64,000 bases of DNA from Silene latifolia (GCF_048544455.1 NC_133536.1:37590652-37654651); one strand, 5' to 3'. Shown: positions 23,559 through 36,524, numbered from the stretch's first letter. Notes: a model not told the origin generated them from the letters alone. A program made the numbers and translations.

Positions 23559-24834
23559 TCAATCACTGAATTCACCCGAAGTAAATTCATATTCTCCAAA
23601 ATCATGATTCTCCATAGGGTAACCAAAGAGCCAGGTGAGGTCCTCACGAGGGAGGCCCATGAGTAATTTCTCGCACTTTTCAGCAGGATGATGAACCGCA
23701 TTACGACAGAATCTGCAACCACCCAGATAAGCATTTTCTGAAAAACAACAAGGTCTCCGATCAGGTTAAAACCAAGGCCAATGACCTTCCATAAGTAAAG
23801 GAAACACCAAACACTATAAACTCACCCCAATGAGGTAGCGCTTGACTAGGCCCCAACGATACACAACAGTCGACCACAGGATACGTCTTGACCAGCCTGA
23901 GTTGGGCAAAGAATGTCTCCACTTTAGCACCTGGGCAGTCTTTCTCCTTAGCTTTGAAGTTTATGTGTAGGATTGGACCTCCAGTAATTATTGCAGCGCC
24001 AATAGGTCCAGGCTCTACATACTCGTACCTTTTACCTCCATCCTGATATAAAAGAGCCTTGCGTCAAAAATGATACCATGTATAGGAGCTCTACAATTGA
24101 ACAGGTTGAACATACACACCTACCAGATTGTTCAAGTATTCTAAGGCTTCCTCTGCATTCAGACGAGACACAAGCTCACTGTGTCCACCATCAAACCTGC
24201 CAGTAGTTCAGGATATAACTCAAAACGGTGCATGTATTAAGCTAGAATCAGTACAAATATAAACAAAATAACATTGAGCAATCTTCCATACCATGGTTCC
24301 TTATAATCCCCCTCCTCTTCGTCATCATCAGTTTTGTCCTCGACCTCACAAGGATTATGACGATAAAAATCATCATAAGTCACAAAATTATTCCGACAAA
24401 TCCTGCAGTAGAGCAGTAGACCTGAATGTCCCTCTTTAATAGTTCTCCACGGTCGATTACCAGGAGGAATCCGATAGCCAGGGCCAGGTTTCCGCTCAGC
24501 ATCCCTACAAAACAGTACAGGAATGATAATGTCACTACACTTTTTGTGTTAATGATAATGCCCATTCTTAATTCATGACAGACTGAAATACGGAAACATA
24601 ATTATTAAACTCCGTACTAAACATAATTAAGCAAGGAAATACGGAGTAATAATTTAGTTGATGACATGATAAAAACTCGTGTTTATAATTTTGAAAAACA
24701 ACTAGCCATAGCCTAACATGAATATGTATGAATCAATAATTAAATTGATTAGAACAATTAAAAAAACTAAAAAACAAAAACCTGGAAGCGTTGGTTGTAG
24801 GGCGAATCAACGAATTGCAATCCGGTTCTTTCAT
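23559..24834 (-). CDS. five-exon gene, uncharacterised Cys/His-containing protein (possible DUF3615-like)
   Basis: Minus-strand exons read by eye: 24834-24782, 24504-24292, 24196-24124, 24042-23826, 23737-23559. All four introns are GT..AG, and the summed length is 735 nt, exactly 244 codons plus TGA with no internal stop. This is strong evidence for a real spliced gene. The protein has a CRICRNNF pair and HNPCE early, an acidic run (DDDEEEGD), a block with INFKAKEKDCPGAKVETFFAQL, then a CC..GCRFCRNAVHHPAEKC cysteine/histidine cluster, and an acidic C-terminus. The INF..FFA..CC..C order is reminiscent of plant DUF3615 proteins; this is recalled, not searched. Role unknown; a metal-binding fold is plausible. 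It would be missed by single-ORF scans. Confidence 0.85.
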
Positions 24835-25743
24835 CGGTTTGAAGACGCAAATTGCGAAAGGGCGGAAGTTCTTATTCTAGGTTAATGGTATTCGTGAGAA
24901 ATTACCGTATTAACCTTAGTTAATCTAAAGAAAAGGATATGTGCTATAATTTTTTTTTCCAGGTAGGAACCTCATCTATGAAACTTTACAGATAAGGGAC
25001 TTCACTCTAACACCGTTAACTTTTTCGTTAAGAGTAAATATGGATATTTAAAAAAAAAAAAAATGAAACATATTGATTGAACTTCTTTTCCCGTATTTTT
25101 GACTTATAAAATCAAAATTTACTTGTTTGCTTTGCCGTCATCTTTTCCTCCATTACCCCTATCTTTACTTTTTTATGACAAAAATACCCCTAATTTTTTA
25201 TTTTCATATGACGAATATGATGGCGGATTTTGGGTGGAGGATTGTGGTCGTTTATCGTGGAGTCCTTGTGTGGTAAAAAGGTGGGAAAAGTTGTAATGGA
25301 GGTCGATAAACATATGAGAAATAAAAATAATGAGGGGCATTTGTGTCATAAAAATGCAAAAATATAGGTTAGGGAGCAATTTTAAAAATTTTGTAATATT
25401 TTGGGTGTAATTTTTAAACTTTTTTTTAAAAGGGAGTAAGTTTTAAAAAATGGATTTTAAACGGGAGTTATTGATAATTTACCCTTAAATAAAACTGCAT
25501 TAAAGTTGCATCACTTATAAATTTATCATTAATATATTTTTCTATAACATATCTTAAAATTATGATGAAATAAATTATGAGACAAATTCACTACCCCATT
25601 ATTAATATTTTTATTTATATCAATTGATTAGCTAATTGTTCACAAATACTTTCTTTTGTTGTTACTATTGTTACTTTTATTGCATTCGTTAGTACTCCTG
25701 TTACTTTCACTAATACCACCATAATTATTGTTACTTTCACTAC
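24835..25743. other. intergenic, upstream of the five-exon gene
   Basis: AT-rich. It includes the presumed promoter and 5' untranslated region of the gene at 23559-24834, T and A runs near 24951 and 25051, and an imperfect inverted pair (TTATGACAAAAATACCCCTA near 25175 and its partner near 25331-25355) that could be a decayed MITE. No confident gene. Confidence 0.4.
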
Positions 25744-26068
25744 TGTAATACCCGCTAATTTCCCATTTTTAGCCTTTGTGATTTATTTAACCGTTCAATT
25801 TCTTTATTTATATTTTTAAATTACTTAATTTAATTAATTTCGTGTTTAACATAATTTTCATAAAGATTTCATTTTTATAAGCTTGTTTATATAAAAGCAT
25901 ATGTATATAGTTGGATATTAATAATAGATTAATATAATAATAATATTTTCGTCTTATGTTACCGACTAGCGTAGACCGTCGCATTTCATTTGAGAATCTT
26001 ATCTAAACTCGGACCAACCGTATGTCGACAACACATACCACCTACTCACCCCCACACCCTACATTTAT

Positions 26069-26069
26069 A

Positions 26070-26142
<73 letters not shown>
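26069..26142. repeat. (TTA)n microsatellite
   Basis: About 25 units of TTA/ATT in the left half of the solo LTR. Open frames through it (poly-Ile) are artefacts. Confidence 0.95.
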
Positions 26143-26144
<2 letters not shown>

Positions 26145-26825
26145 ATATTACAACATTTACTACGGACAAAGACAAATAGGAATATAATTGTATAAACTTA
26201 TCAACATTTCCATAATTTTATTATGGAAATATTCTTTGTTTTATTTAGTCTCCCATCTTAATCAAACCGCTAACAACTTACTTCACTAAATCCAGCCACC
26301 ATCACCAACCTCCATCTCAGCCACTTTATTACGACCATCCACTCCCATTATGCAAGGGCCCTCATCCTTGACCACTCAAAAGCACTAGCATAACCACCAC
26401 ATAAACCACCCATTAAATCAAGTCTTCTCCTTCTTCACACACTCGCAAATCAAGTCTTCTCCTTCTTCACACCTTACGAGGGGAAGGGTAAACCCTTTTT
26501 TTGGGAATGGGATTAAAAAAGGGTTGTGGATTGCGGTGGTTCTTGGAGTCGGAGGTCGTTAGAGGTAATGCTTAGGGTTAATTGCCGCGACCGAAATATG
26601 GACTTCAAGGTGGTGGTAATTGGAGGAGGGTGATGGTTAGGTCCTGTACTCACTGGTGGAAGGTTGCACAATAGAGAAAATTAGGAGAGAGATTATATGT
26701 GGTGGGAATTAATTTTTTTTTTTTTGGTTTAAAGAAGAAACTAAAATTTTCAGTTATTCAGTTGTTTATTTTCTCCTATTGTAGCTTAACAAATGCCCGG
26801 GGGGCTGTTGTTATCTTTTGCCTTA

Positions 26826-26895
<70 letters not shown>
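26826..26895. repeat. second (TTA)n microsatellite
   Basis: About 23 TTA units, followed at 26958-26981 by a short CAA run. Poly-Tyr, poly-Leu and poly-Ile frames here are artefacts. Confidence 0.95.
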
Positions 26896-26897
<2 letters not shown>

Positions 26898-27399
26898 TAC
26901 CTTACCTGTCACTTTCCCCTACCCCATTTCCTTTCTTCTTTTCGTGTCACCTGCTGCAACAACAACAACAACAACAACAACCAGTGAGCCAAAACTCCAT
27001 TTTCGCGAGCTTGAGACCCAGATCCCGTCCCCGTTTCTCGACCTTTTCCCATAATTCTTACTCCATTCTCTTCCTTACTTTCCCCTTCATCTTTCTAGGT
27101 AAGAAAGTTCCAGTTTTGATTAAGTTTTCGAAAATATCGTCATAAAGACAACTCGGTTTTTGACTCATATAACCCGTTTTCTTACTCCTAATGACGAGCT
27201 TGAAGACCCGGAGGGAAGCTCGTGCTCTTTTGGACGTTTTCACTCGAAAATTTGAGAAGCTAAGGTAACGGTGATAGGTTACTCGACAAGGCGTCGATAC
27301 TCCTCCTTTTACTCGGTTTTCACTCATGTTGTCGTAAAGATTGAGCCTTTATGTTTCTCGTTTGTGTATGGTGGATTACATGAGTTTAGTAAGTACTTT

Positions 27400-29809
27400 T
27401 GTAGATACCTCATTTCTGCACCTCCCGCAAACCACCCGGTGATGATTGGGCCGCATGTTTGATTCGCGGAATGATTTGTGACAGTTCGTAAGATTATCGT
27501 CAAGTGTTTGCTCAAATATTAATGTCGACCTCTTAGTTGTCATCTACGTCCTGATACGGTCGTTTTGGCAGTAATTAGAGTACATTCGGAGTCCGGGTCA
27601 AAAACCGTCTCCATTTTCTGATAACTGTTAAATCCCGAGTCGGAATGTTCTGGAATGTTCCGGATATTTCTATTCCATATTTCACAAATTTTATCTTTTG
27701 GCAAATAATATCCCGTAATATTCATAAGATAATCGAATTATTTCCGTCCTACCATAACTCAAACACGGAAATCTTTCTTCAAAGAGGAGGAAACCTCCCG
27801 GGAATGCACGAGCAGCGCCGCGCCTCTTCCAAGGGACGCAGTGGTCTGCTGCGCGCCTCTTCCCAGCCCTTCTTTGCATGATTTACGTATCTTTTTTATA
27901 TCTTTCCGAGATTCACTTTCAAAGAGTCTCCGAAACCCTATTCCTTCACGTGATTAGTATAAATAGGAGCCTTCGCTCCTCATATTTCTTACGCGAGTGT
28001 CCGCCCTTCTCTTCTCCCTTTACATTCTAGACTTCGTTCTTACTAATTGGCGCCTACGTGCTTGGACTTCCGACCACGTAAGCTCGGATCCTTCCGGGTA
28101 CCAGCCTCTCCGTTGCATGACCGACCAATTTGACCAACTACATTCAATCAACCTAAATTAATCAATCGTTTTCCTCTTACGAGGGCACTCTCTTTGCATT
28201 CGCGTCGAGCATTCACTAGTCGATATCTTAGTTCATCTCGTTCCGTCAACATGTAAGTCTGAGGGTGTAAATTCCTCTTTTATTTATTGTATTTTAATTA
28301 TCGTATCGCCATTGTAAGATTTATGTCGAAAACACCATTAAAATCGATTTCTAAAACCGTGCTTTAAAACTCTGTTTTTGCGGATTTCCAGTAGACAGAC
28401 GTCGAGAAAAGACGCAAAGAATCGCTGCGCGCCTCTTCGAAGGAGCGCAGTTCCTGCTGCGCCTCTTCGTGAGGCTGCCGCAGTTCCTGCTTCTTTTCTT
28501 CTTCCTTCGTCCTCTGTAATTCGTCACTCTTGTTTTGATTGTTTCGTTTGTTTGTTAATTCTTCGTCATAAGTAGTATATAATTCACATCATCATTAATT
28601 CGTATAATTCATTGTTAATCCGACTTAAATCCCAAGTAATTCAATACTTGCGGGTTTTCGTCATTCAATTCAAACCCGGGTTTTGGAGGTTCGATTCATC
28701 CATATTGAACCTCTAGAACTCGTCATTGAGACATTCTAACCTGTCTTTTGTCATGTATTCATCATTAGTTCGTCATATATCATTATATCTAACCTAGTTA
28801 ATTTATTTCAACAAAGGACTCATTAATGTCTATCATTCATTCATGTAATTAATCCGTTTAATTCCGTCTCATTCATGTTTTACTGTTTTATGACCCATTC
28901 ATATGTTAAACAACATGTTAATCACTTTCATCCGAGTAATTATTATCAATTAACCATTAAAATCATCAATTGACATTAACGATTTGCAGTTCCGGCTTCA
29001 CAGCCAGAACTCACCCTTGGAACAGACGCAAGAATCGCTGCGCGCTCTCTTCCGAGGGGGCGCGATCTTCTTCTTGTCTGTTCCAGGATGAGTTCTGTCC
29101 CTGAACTCCGTTTCTGCCTTGACCTAGTTTAATTAGTTTGCATATTAACTAATTATTAGCCGTAATATCACTAACTTCTGTTCGTCTATTTATTTAATTC
29201 TTCCTTTTATTCTTTTATTCTTTTTTCTCAAATCATCCGTTTTAAAGGTATTTTCGACATAAATCGCCTATCTCAATGTAATTAATGTATTTTCTTTTAT
29301 TGTATTTCTTTTATTTCTTTTATTGTTTGTTTGTTTTCACATGTAAATGAGCATTAAATCCTACTTCGACCCAATTGTATGCTAATTATGTGTCAACCGA
29401 CTTAGTCTAATCTTCACATGTTAGGATTAATCTATGGGTGTTGCATTGCATGCATATAGCCGACGATATATCGAGTATAGACAACTTCCCTAATCATTAG
29501 TAGAGGTCGCTATCGAGGCGGGCGGGATTAGGTGTTCGATCAAAAGAGCTTCCTAATACGTACCCTCACCCCTTACTCCAGATCTCCGTGAGCCCCCGTG
29601 TTCATTGGCATCCACGAGAGTCATTCTAGACATAGAATGCTAAGGGTAACGATTGCTTAGTGTTCATGTCACTACTTTGTGTCTTGACATGACACGAGGT
29701 ATTCGAACGGTTCCAATTTCCCATAAAAATTGGTGGCGACTCCATACAAAATGCAAACGCTTGTTCCTCGTTTCTCACCAAGCGCCCCGTGGGCGGCCCG
29801 CTGTCCACA
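27400..29809 (+). repeat. 5' LTR of the right Tat element
   Basis: 2410 bp, starts TGTAGATACCTC, ends GCCCGCTGTCCACA. A TATA box lies at 27958-27966. CGCAG-type GC modules are at about 27805-27865, 28415-28490 and 29030-29080. Nearly identical to the 3' LTR outside these modules. Confidence 0.95.
27958..27966 (+). promoter_or_regulatory. TATA box of the 5' LTR
   Basis: TATAAATAG in the context ATTAGTATAAATAGGAGC, about 560 bp into the LTR and roughly 100-150 bp after a GC-rich palindrome module. The same box is at 44956-44964 in the 3' LTR. It would start the genomic RNA. Confidence 0.7.
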
Positions 29810-29812
29810 GTT

Positions 29813-29830
29813 TGGCGACTCCGCTGGGGA
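29813..29830 (+). promoter_or_regulatory. primer binding site, tRNA-Arg type
   Basis: TGGCGACTCCGCTGGGGA begins three bases after the 5' LTR. The complement ends GGAGTCGCCA, as in a plant tRNA-Arg acceptor plus CCA; a tRNA-Arg primer is reported for Ogre elements. The isoacceptor is inferred. Confidence 0.7.
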
Positions 29831-30607
29831 TAATACACTTACGTGTAGCTAGGGTGAAACTCGAACAAGGTTAGGGAATAGTTTGTACAAGACAATCGTC
29901 GGTTTTCATAACTCGGTCTTCCTAGACCGTTTATTCGGCCTTCCTAGGCCCAACCCAACCCATTCGACCAATCGTCCCGTCTAAACGGTCCTAATTCTTA
30001 TTTGGGCCTAAGGATGGATAGCGATTGACGTCGTCCATACCATGATGTTTACTCTTGTTTGTATCAAGGGCCTTCACTACTTGAGGAAATGGACTAGGAA
30101 TCGGCCTTACTCTTGTTTGGAACGAGCCTCTCCACAGACTTCGGGTTTGATGGTTCGGTATGGCAACCCACCCTTTAAACCAAAACCCTTTTAAATGCAC
30201 TCAGCATCCCGTTATAATGCTTGTATAAATATGTAAACCTTACGTGATCACCACTTCTAAACAAAACCATGACGAATTTTCAAAAATTCAAAATCTTCAT
30301 TTTCAAACAAGAATTTCGAAAAAATAGGCCTTTAATTAGCGCAAAATCCGGTCAAGACTCTGTCCGTTTGTCGCGTCAATATTCGGGCCACAAGCCCATT
30401 TCAAAACCTCACTTCGAGTCCACTCCTACAACTACACTACAGTTGACTAGGACACACATTTTCAAAGACCTTGTCTTTCTTCAAAACTCACTCAACACAA
30501 GTGGCACACACCCACTTCACGAGTCAAAGCTTTTCCTCTTTTAGCAAGTGTGGTAGAATGGTCGATCGTGTTTTGATTCGTCGCCGATCTCTTATCCAGT
30601 TTCCAAG
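29831..30607 (+). other. 5' leader of the right Tat element
   Basis: About 0.78 kb between PBS and gag. The small open frames do not look like the extra ORF1 seen in true Ogre elements. Its 3' part is conserved with the leader of the left copy. Confidence 0.6.
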
Positions 30608-33553
30608 ATGCCCGGATCAAGTGGTGAAACGAACCTCCAGCAAATTCAAGAAAGTAATGATCGAATCCTAGCCGCGATAACCCAAATGCAAATCACTCAA
30701 GAACAAACCTATGACCGCCTTGAACTTATCGAAGGCCGTATCTTTGATGTAGAGGGAAAGCTGCCTCCCCCTAAAGGTGGAGTACTACAATTTTCCGATG
30801 ACGAGTCTAAAGATGAGAATCCTGTCCTAGGAACAACCGCAGCTGAGAAAAGACTCCAATACCTAGAGGAGCAATTGATGTACCTTAAGGGGGATGACAT
30901 TTATAGGGAAAACAATCGCAAATATGAAGCCGTCAATTCCAAATTGCCCACTAACTTTAGCATGACGGATATCCCTAAGTTTAAAGGACATGAGAACCCT
31001 TTGAACCACATCCGCGCCTTCAAGGACTACATGTCTATCAAAGGCATCAAACCCGAGATGTTCTTAAGGATCTTTCCTTCATCTCTTGACACCATCCCAA
31101 AGCAATGGTTCTACACTTTAGGTCACAAAAAGGTCGCTACTTGGGAAGACGCCGCGATCGAGTTCTCGAAACAATACGCGGATAATGCCGAGATCCAAGT
31201 CAACATGCGTACTCTAGAGGTTCTTACCCAAAATGACAAAGAAGGATTCACCGACTTCCTAAGTAGGTGGAGGAAGACTAGTACTCAACTAGTTGAACGC
31301 CCGGATGAGGCCACCCTCGTGGAAAAATTCGTGGATAATCTCAAACCCATATATGCCAACCATTTGAGATATCAAAACATCAAGACCTTCAAGGACTTAA
31401 CTGTACTAGGGACACGAATTGAAGATGACATCCGTAAAGGACTCTTGTCCAAAACGGTAGGTCGAGGATATCAAGGGTCCACGAGTCGTTCATACGGCTC
31501 TACTAGCAAGACCGACGAAGTTAACCTTCTCGAGCCATCCAAGAAAACTAGCCCACCAAGGAAGTTCACAAACCTTGGGGATACATACTCCAACGCTCTA
31601 AAAAGGCTAATGAAGCAAGGTAAACTCCAACCCATTGGGCCTACTCCCGAACCTGAAAAGAAATCCAAATTCTGGGATGAAAACTCCTACTGTGAATACC
31701 ATAGGGGCAAAGGGCACGACACAGAAAAATGCTACAAGTTGAAACACGTGCTTCAAGATATGATCGAAGATGGTCGACTTCCAATTCCACCAGGAGGTAA
31801 GCCCAACAACACTCAGAATCCTCTTGGAGTTCTAGTGATTACAAGTGACGAATCTACCTTAGATTGCTCACATCTCATTTCTCCCACCGAAAATGAAATT
31901 CATGCAATTGAGAAAGAAAGACTCTACTCTACCATCTCCCCTACCATTTCCGACTTCATCGCATGGGCAAGGAGTGTATATAGACAAGTGTGGGAACTAG
32001 AAAACATGGTAACGGCCTTACGCAACCCCAATGCAATGCCTAAAGAACGCGTACCATTGATCTTCTCTCAAAATGCCACTATGCAAGAAGTAGTCGCCGT
32101 GGTTGATAAACTAGTCGACCAAATCATACAACTAGAAAGTGATATCATGAGAATAAAGGAACTAGCTGCAATCAATGGGGTTTGGGCCGATGACGATGAA
32201 GACGAATACCTCATTGAAAACTCCTTAGTCAAGGAAATAGTCCAAAATGGTGAAGACCAAGATGTGGATCACCTAACTCGTCCGGGTCGCCCATATCAAA
32301 GCACTACTCAAAACGGTCCAACCAACGTCATCACACCAAATGACAACGAAGACGACCCCACCGATCATTTGCTCAAGCAATTACAGAAAACCAAGGCTGA
32401 TCTTTCAGTCTGGGAACTAGTGGCAAGCTCATTTCCGCATCGCCAAGCTTTACTGCAAGCTTTGGCCAAATTGAATGTAGCGCATAACTCTACTCCCGAA
32501 GATGTAGTCAACTTGGTCTTCCAAGAATCACCGAGGCTAAGTAATCCTATTACTTTCTCAGATGAAGACTTGCCACCTTTTGGCGCTAGTCACAACCTTG
32601 CTCTATACATCACTGTCATTTGTCTAAAAAACAACGTGCCAATGACTTTGGTAGATGATGGCTCCGCAGTCAACGTCATACCCCTCAAAACGGCATACAA
32701 ACTAGGCATGAAGGAGTCGGATTGGACTCCCACCAATCAAGGTGTACGTGCATATGACGGTACACGACGAAAAGTAGTTGGACTTGCTAGCCTAACCATA
32801 GCCACGAGACCAATCGAACGAAAAGTTAACTTCCAAATAGTGGATATCGAAGCTTCATTCAATATACTTCTGGGAAGGCCTTGGATTCACGCTTCCAAAG
32901 CGGTAACATCCACCCTTCACCAAAAGATCAAGATCCCACTAAATGGCAAAGTTGTGACGATCACCTCGTCACCCATCAAAGCAATAATCGAGAAGCAATC
33001 AAACAATCAAGTCCTTGCGGATCCCATATACGAACTTGGAGGCTTCCAAAGTGTGAATGTCATAGAAAGTGAGTTGGCACCCTTATACTATAATCCCTAC
33101 TCCAACTTGGTGGTCAACCACATACTCAAGTCTCAGGGATACTTCCCTGGAATGCCTTTAAACCCAATTCGGAAGAACACCTTCGCACCATACAAGAAAG
33201 GCAACTCGACAAGGATACCACTTGGACTAGGGTACAAACCCACAACAGAAGAAGTTCTCGAAATGCTCGCTCAAGTCCAAAATCGCAAGTACGTGGGAGT
33301 CCAAATGAGGCCATATCTCCCCACTTTAAATGGATACTTCGTTCAAGAAGGAAGTTCAGAACTCTTTCATGGATTTCCCGAACCTTGGCATTATCTTGAG
33401 AGGAAGTTAGCCGGAATCGAGATCTTTCATGATTGCTACTTCATTCCTCCCGAAACGGTTCCTACCGTCAAAACCCGTCAAGCACCTTGCTTCGACGAAC
33501 AAGTTGTTAGCCTATTATTTGGAGAAGACCGATTCATTAGGGCCGCAGGATGA
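30608..33553 (+). pseudogene. Gag-protease ORF of the right Tat element
   Basis: 981 uninterrupted codons. Order: N-terminal coiled-coil-like segment; capsid core (IPKFKGHENPLNHIRAF, QWFYTLGHKKVATWEDAA, residues about 120-220); C/H knuckle CEYHRGKGHDTEKCYKL (about residues 360-380); a spacer with a heptad-like stretch; and the protease with active-site box MTLVDDGSAVNVIPL (about 680) and FNILLGRPWIHA (about 750). The Tat-specific extension ends at FGEDRFIRAAG. The ORF stops where a 2-base loss relative to the left copy shifts the frame (near 33545). Gag and protease are fused without an intervening stop, as in other Tat elements. Intact over this length, it could still give Gag particles, but not Pol. 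Confidence 0.9.
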
Positions 33554-33884
33554 GATCATTACTATGATACTTCAGACGATCGCTTCAACCCCACCGCGTT
33601 GATCACGAAATCGACACAAAGCGCGAGAAAGGATGGAGAAAATCTATCAAATGGACCAACAACCAAGGAAGGCTCTTCAAGCTCACTAATGGAGAAGGAG
33701 AGATGTTCAAAGGAGAACCAGAAGACGACGAGTTCGAGTCGGAGTCGGAGTCGGAGTCAGAGTCGGAGTCTAGAGAAGTCATTAGAGAGTCTACTCCTGT
33801 TGTCATCCCCACTCCCTTCGTTTCTCCTAGCCTAGCATCGAGTAGTCACGGTAGTTCGGGAATGCCCCACCATTCTTTGTTCCT
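33554..33884 (+). pseudogene. frameshifted acidic linker, right Tat element
   Basis: Same linker as in the left copy, including the ESESESESES tract encoded by a GAGTCG repeat around 33733-33770. At least two small indels (about 33545 and 33570) and another before 33885 break it. The Ser/Glu repeat is longer here than in the left copy. Confidence 0.7.
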
Positions 33885-35360
33885 TTGCCGCCACTGACCA
33901 CGGATCAGTTGGCTTCTTTGTTTCAACTTTACTCAAATCTTAATATGAATAAATCAGGTTCTGCTTACTCTCTGTGTTCTTTCGAGTGCAATTCTGTTTA
34001 CGATGATACTGAGGATGACCAAGACCCAGACTTGACCGAAATACCTCCCTACGTAGCCAAAGAAATATTACAGGAAGGGGAAGGGGGACCAGTAATAGAG
34101 GATACCGAACCCATCAACGTAGGAACCGAATTAGAACCCAAAGAACTTAGGATAGGGACTACCTTGAGCTCTACCGAAAGGGCCGATTTCATAGACCTCC
34201 TAAATGAATTCAAAGACGTTTTCGCTTGGTCCTACAAAGACATGCCAGGGATCGACATGGATATCGCCGAACATAGGATTCCGATTAAGCCGGGTTTCAA
34301 ACCTGTGAAACAGAAGCTTCGACGAATGAGAACAGAATGGGCTCTAAAGATTAAGGAAGAAGTGGATAAGCAATTCAAAGCCGGGTTCATTAAAGTTTCC
34401 GAGTACTCTGACTAGGTAGCCAACATAGTACCTGTGCCCAAAAAGGATGGGAGAATCCGTGTTTGTGTTGACTTCAGGGATTTAAACAAAGCGAGCCCAA
34501 AAGACGACTTCCCTCTACCTCACATTGACATATTGGTAGACAATACTGCAGACCACGCGTTACTATCCTTCATGGATGGATATGCGGGTTATAACCAAAT
34601 CAAGATGGCCATGGAAGATATGCACAAGACCGCTTTCGTCACCCAATGGGGAACATATTGCTATACAGTAATGCCATTCGGATTGATCAACGCCGGAGCT
34701 ACATACCAACGCACCGCAACTACACTCCTACATGACATGATGCACAAAGAAGTTGAGGTATATGTAGATGACATGATCGTCAAATCCAAGGAAAGAGAGG
34801 GACACATTGCAAACCTTCGCAAGTTCTTCGCAAGGCTACGAAAGTACAACATGAGACTCAATCCTCAGAAATGCACATTTGGGGTGACATCCGGAAAACT
34901 CCTGGGATATGTCGTCAGCCAACGCGGTATAGAAATAGATCCCTCAAAAATCAAAGCTCTGATCGAAATGCCACAACCTCAAACAGAAAAAGAAGTCAGA
35001 GGATTCCTGGGAAAGGTACAATATATAAGTCGATTCATATCGAAACTTACCATGATTTGCGAGCCTATCTTCAAGAAACTCAAGAAAACAGACCACACCA
35101 TGTGGGATGATGATTGTCAAAAGGCGTTTGACCGAATCAAGGAGATATTGGCTAAACCACCGGTGCTCATGCCGCCACAACGAGATCAACCTCTTGGTTT
35201 ATATCTCACAGTAACTGAAACTGCCATGGGTGCTATGCTGGCTCAAACTGTAGGAAGTGAAGAAAGAGCTATTTACTACCTAAGTAAGAAATTCTTGGAA
35301 TATGAGTGCAAATACTCGCAACTCGAAAAGACATGCCTCGCTCTTGTGTGGGCAACGTAG
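33885..35360 (+). pseudogene. reverse transcriptase and RNase H, right Tat element
   Basis: One frame with a TAG at 34413-34415 just before the RT core (Trp in the left copy) and a second TAG at 35358-35360 inside RNase H (Lys in the left copy). RT motifs include VCVDFRDLNKASPKDDFPLPHID and VYVDDMIVK. The RT-linked RNase H has AIYYLSKKFLEYE and CLALVWAT. These two nonsense codons are enough to stop Pol synthesis. The region aligns almost perfectly with 584-1906. Confidence 0.92.
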
Positions 35361-35375
35361 AACCTACGTCACTAC

Positions 35376-36524
35376 ATGCTTAGCTACTCCGTCAAGATAT
35401 ATTCCAAAATGGATCCAGTCAAATATCTCTTCGAGAAACCCGTCCTCAACGGACGTCTTGCAAGATGGACCCTGATGCTCTCAGAATTCGACCTCAAATA
35501 TGTGCCACTAAAAGTCATAAAAGGCCGCGCCGTCGCCGAATTCTTCGCAGAAAATCCTATCAACGACGCACAAACCATAGACACTTGGTCATTTCCCGAC
35601 GAGGATATACTTCAAACAGACGTAGACTCTTGGGACCTATACTTTGATGGAGCATCAAATTTAAGAGGATTCGGAATAGGAGTGTTGCTCATTTCTCCTG
35701 AAGGTGAGCATACACCAATCGCTGTCAAACTCGACTTCGAGGTGACAAACAACGCTGCAGAGTATGAAGCTTGCCTCATTGGACTGCAAGCGGCAGTAAG
35801 CTTAGGCATCAAAAACCTCCGAGTACATGGGGTTTCATCACTGATCATCAATCAAGTTACAGGATCCTGGAAAATCCGAAGCGAAAGCCTCGCACCCTAT
35901 CAAGCTAGGATAGACCAAGTGGCTCAATTCTTTGACCACGTAACCTACCTACACCTACCTCGGGAGGAAAATCAATTTGCAGACGCTCTTGCGAAACTTG
36001 CATCTTTGATAAATATGCCAGACCACATGGTAGAAATGCCTTTGTGTATTGAACGACGATCAGAACCGGCTTATGTCCACCAAATCACCGATGAAGAAGA
36101 AATCGCACAGGAACCCTGGTTCCAAGCGATCCTGAATTTCAAGCTCAATGGTACCTATCCACCGGATATGGACAAAAGGGGACAACGTGCTATACGCCTA
36201 TTAGCTTCCCAATACATTCTGATGCAAGGAGAATTATACAAAAGAACACCTCTTGGTGTAGTCCTACGTTGCCTTGATCATTCACAGGCACGAAAGGTGA
36301 TGGAAGAAGTCCACGACGGAGAATGCGGTCCTCACATGAGCGGGCCCATGATGGCAAAGAAAATCACACGCTTAGGGTATTATTGGACTACCATGGAATC
36401 CGATTGCATCAAATACGTGAGACATTGCCACAACTGCCAAATCTTCGGGAATGTACAACACGTCCCTCCTTCGTTGCTATACACGATGACATCTCCTTGG
36501 CCATTCTCTCGCATGGGGAATTGA
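35376..36524 (+). pseudogene. second RNase H and integrase N-terminus, right Tat element
   Basis: In frame with the RT. It has the end of the first RNase H (YSVKIYSKMDPVKYLFEKP), then an archaeal-type RNase H with DLYFDGASNLRGFG, EYEACLIGLQAA and FADALAKLAS, the Asp/Glu/Asp spacing expected of an active fold. The integrase HHCC zinc finger region follows (YYWTTMESDCIKYVRHCHNCQ). The second RNase H is the diagnostic acquisition of Tat/Ogre elements. A small indel near 36510 shifts the frame just before the integrase catalytic core. Confidence 0.9.

Noticed and set aside
25990-27145. ORFs with poly-Ile, poly-Leu or poly-Tyr
   Set aside because: Produced by the (TTA)n and CAA microsatellites in the solo LTR.
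29653-29874. 73-codon ORF spanning the LTR end and PBS
   Set aside because: Crosses the LTR/PBS boundary, so it is not a gene.
33550-33890. Possible Ogre-type intron between protease and RT
   Set aside because: Coding similarity to the left copy continues through most of this stretch and small indels explain the frame changes better than an intron.
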